From CAZKCK01 sp964552325 (lineage in GTDB: Bacteria > Bacteroidota > Bacteroidia > Bacteroidales > TTA-H9): a stretch of 13,121 nt of DNA. The DNA is taken from assembly GCA_964552325.1 (NCBI GenBank), contig CAZKHA010000096.1, positions 1 to 13,121 of the forward strand, in the 5' to 3' direction. Below, one piece after another: positions 13,099-13,121 of this stretch (position 1 is its first letter; every line of letters begins with the position of its first letter). The notes beneath the pieces were generated by a model. It ran no database searches, was not told the origin of the DNA, and saw only the letters and a program-made list of their open reading frames with translations. The position numbers were made by a program, and so were the translations under genes.

Positions 13099-13121
13099 AT
13101 GAGAAAATTTTCTTTCCTGCT
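13099..13121 (+). CDS. Start of a gene, probably encoding an exported protein (3' truncated)
   Basis: ATG at 13099-13101 opens MRKFSFL before the window ends. Two basic residues followed by hydrophobic ones resemble the beginning of a signal peptide, and the long upstream region without genes suits a gene start. Only seven full codons are visible, so nothing more can be said. Confidence 0.5.

Noticed and set aside
1..13121. CRISPR array, transposon, integrase or phage genes
   Set aside because: I found no regularly spaced repeats, terminal inverted repeats or mobile-element proteins anywhere in the window.

Overview
The window comes from a bacterium of the phylum Bacteroidota, and nearly all of it is protein-coding. 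Evidence for the phylum: a secreted protein with a type IX secretion (T9SS) C-terminal sorting domain, a PorT-like outer-membrane beta-barrel, start sites without clear Shine-Dalgarno sequences, and several exact matches to the Bacteroidota -7 promoter element TAnnTTTG just upstream of genes. I see no rRNA, tRNA, CRISPR array, insertion sequence or phage gene.

Left edge (1-365, plus): the 3' end of a response-regulator receiver-domain protein that ends in a transmembrane helix. It converges on a long minus-strand block (374-7122).

The minus-strand block is, in transcription order: an exported caspase-fold (peptidase C14) protein; a PP2C-type Ser/Thr phosphatase; an FHA protein with a C-terminal zinc ribbon; a very acidic protein with one membrane-spanning segment and EF-hand-like calcium repeats; an FHA protein with an N-terminal zinc ribbon; a B12-binding-type radical SAM protein; and a five-helix membrane protein that appears to have its own promoter. 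The first four genes are separated by 10, 26 and 36 bp and look like one operon; the fifth follows after 126 bp. Together they look like a phospho-threonine signalling module (phosphatase plus two phospho-peptide readers) joined to a calcium-binding membrane protein and an exported protease. No Ser/Thr kinase lies in the window. This is the best candidate here for an undescribed system, but its function is inference only.

Right part: a minus-strand 2'-5' RNA ligase/cyclic phosphodiesterase (thpR type) lies divergent from a plus-strand T9SS cargo protein. Next come an outer-membrane beta-barrel and, 7 bp later, a UbiX flavin prenyltransferase. UbiX converges with a small thioredoxin-like protein (minus), and their stop codons overlap. 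The thioredoxin-like gene is divergent from a histidine ammonia-lyase (hutH type), which ends in a clear rho-independent terminator. A four-helix membrane protein follows, then about 340 bp of AT-rich non-coding DNA, then the first codons of another gene.

Several genes begin at an ATG inside a longer open frame (caspase, thpR, ubiX, hutH), while the radical SAM gene appears to need a TTG start. The non-coding gaps under 300 bp hold only the promoter-like and terminator elements listed.
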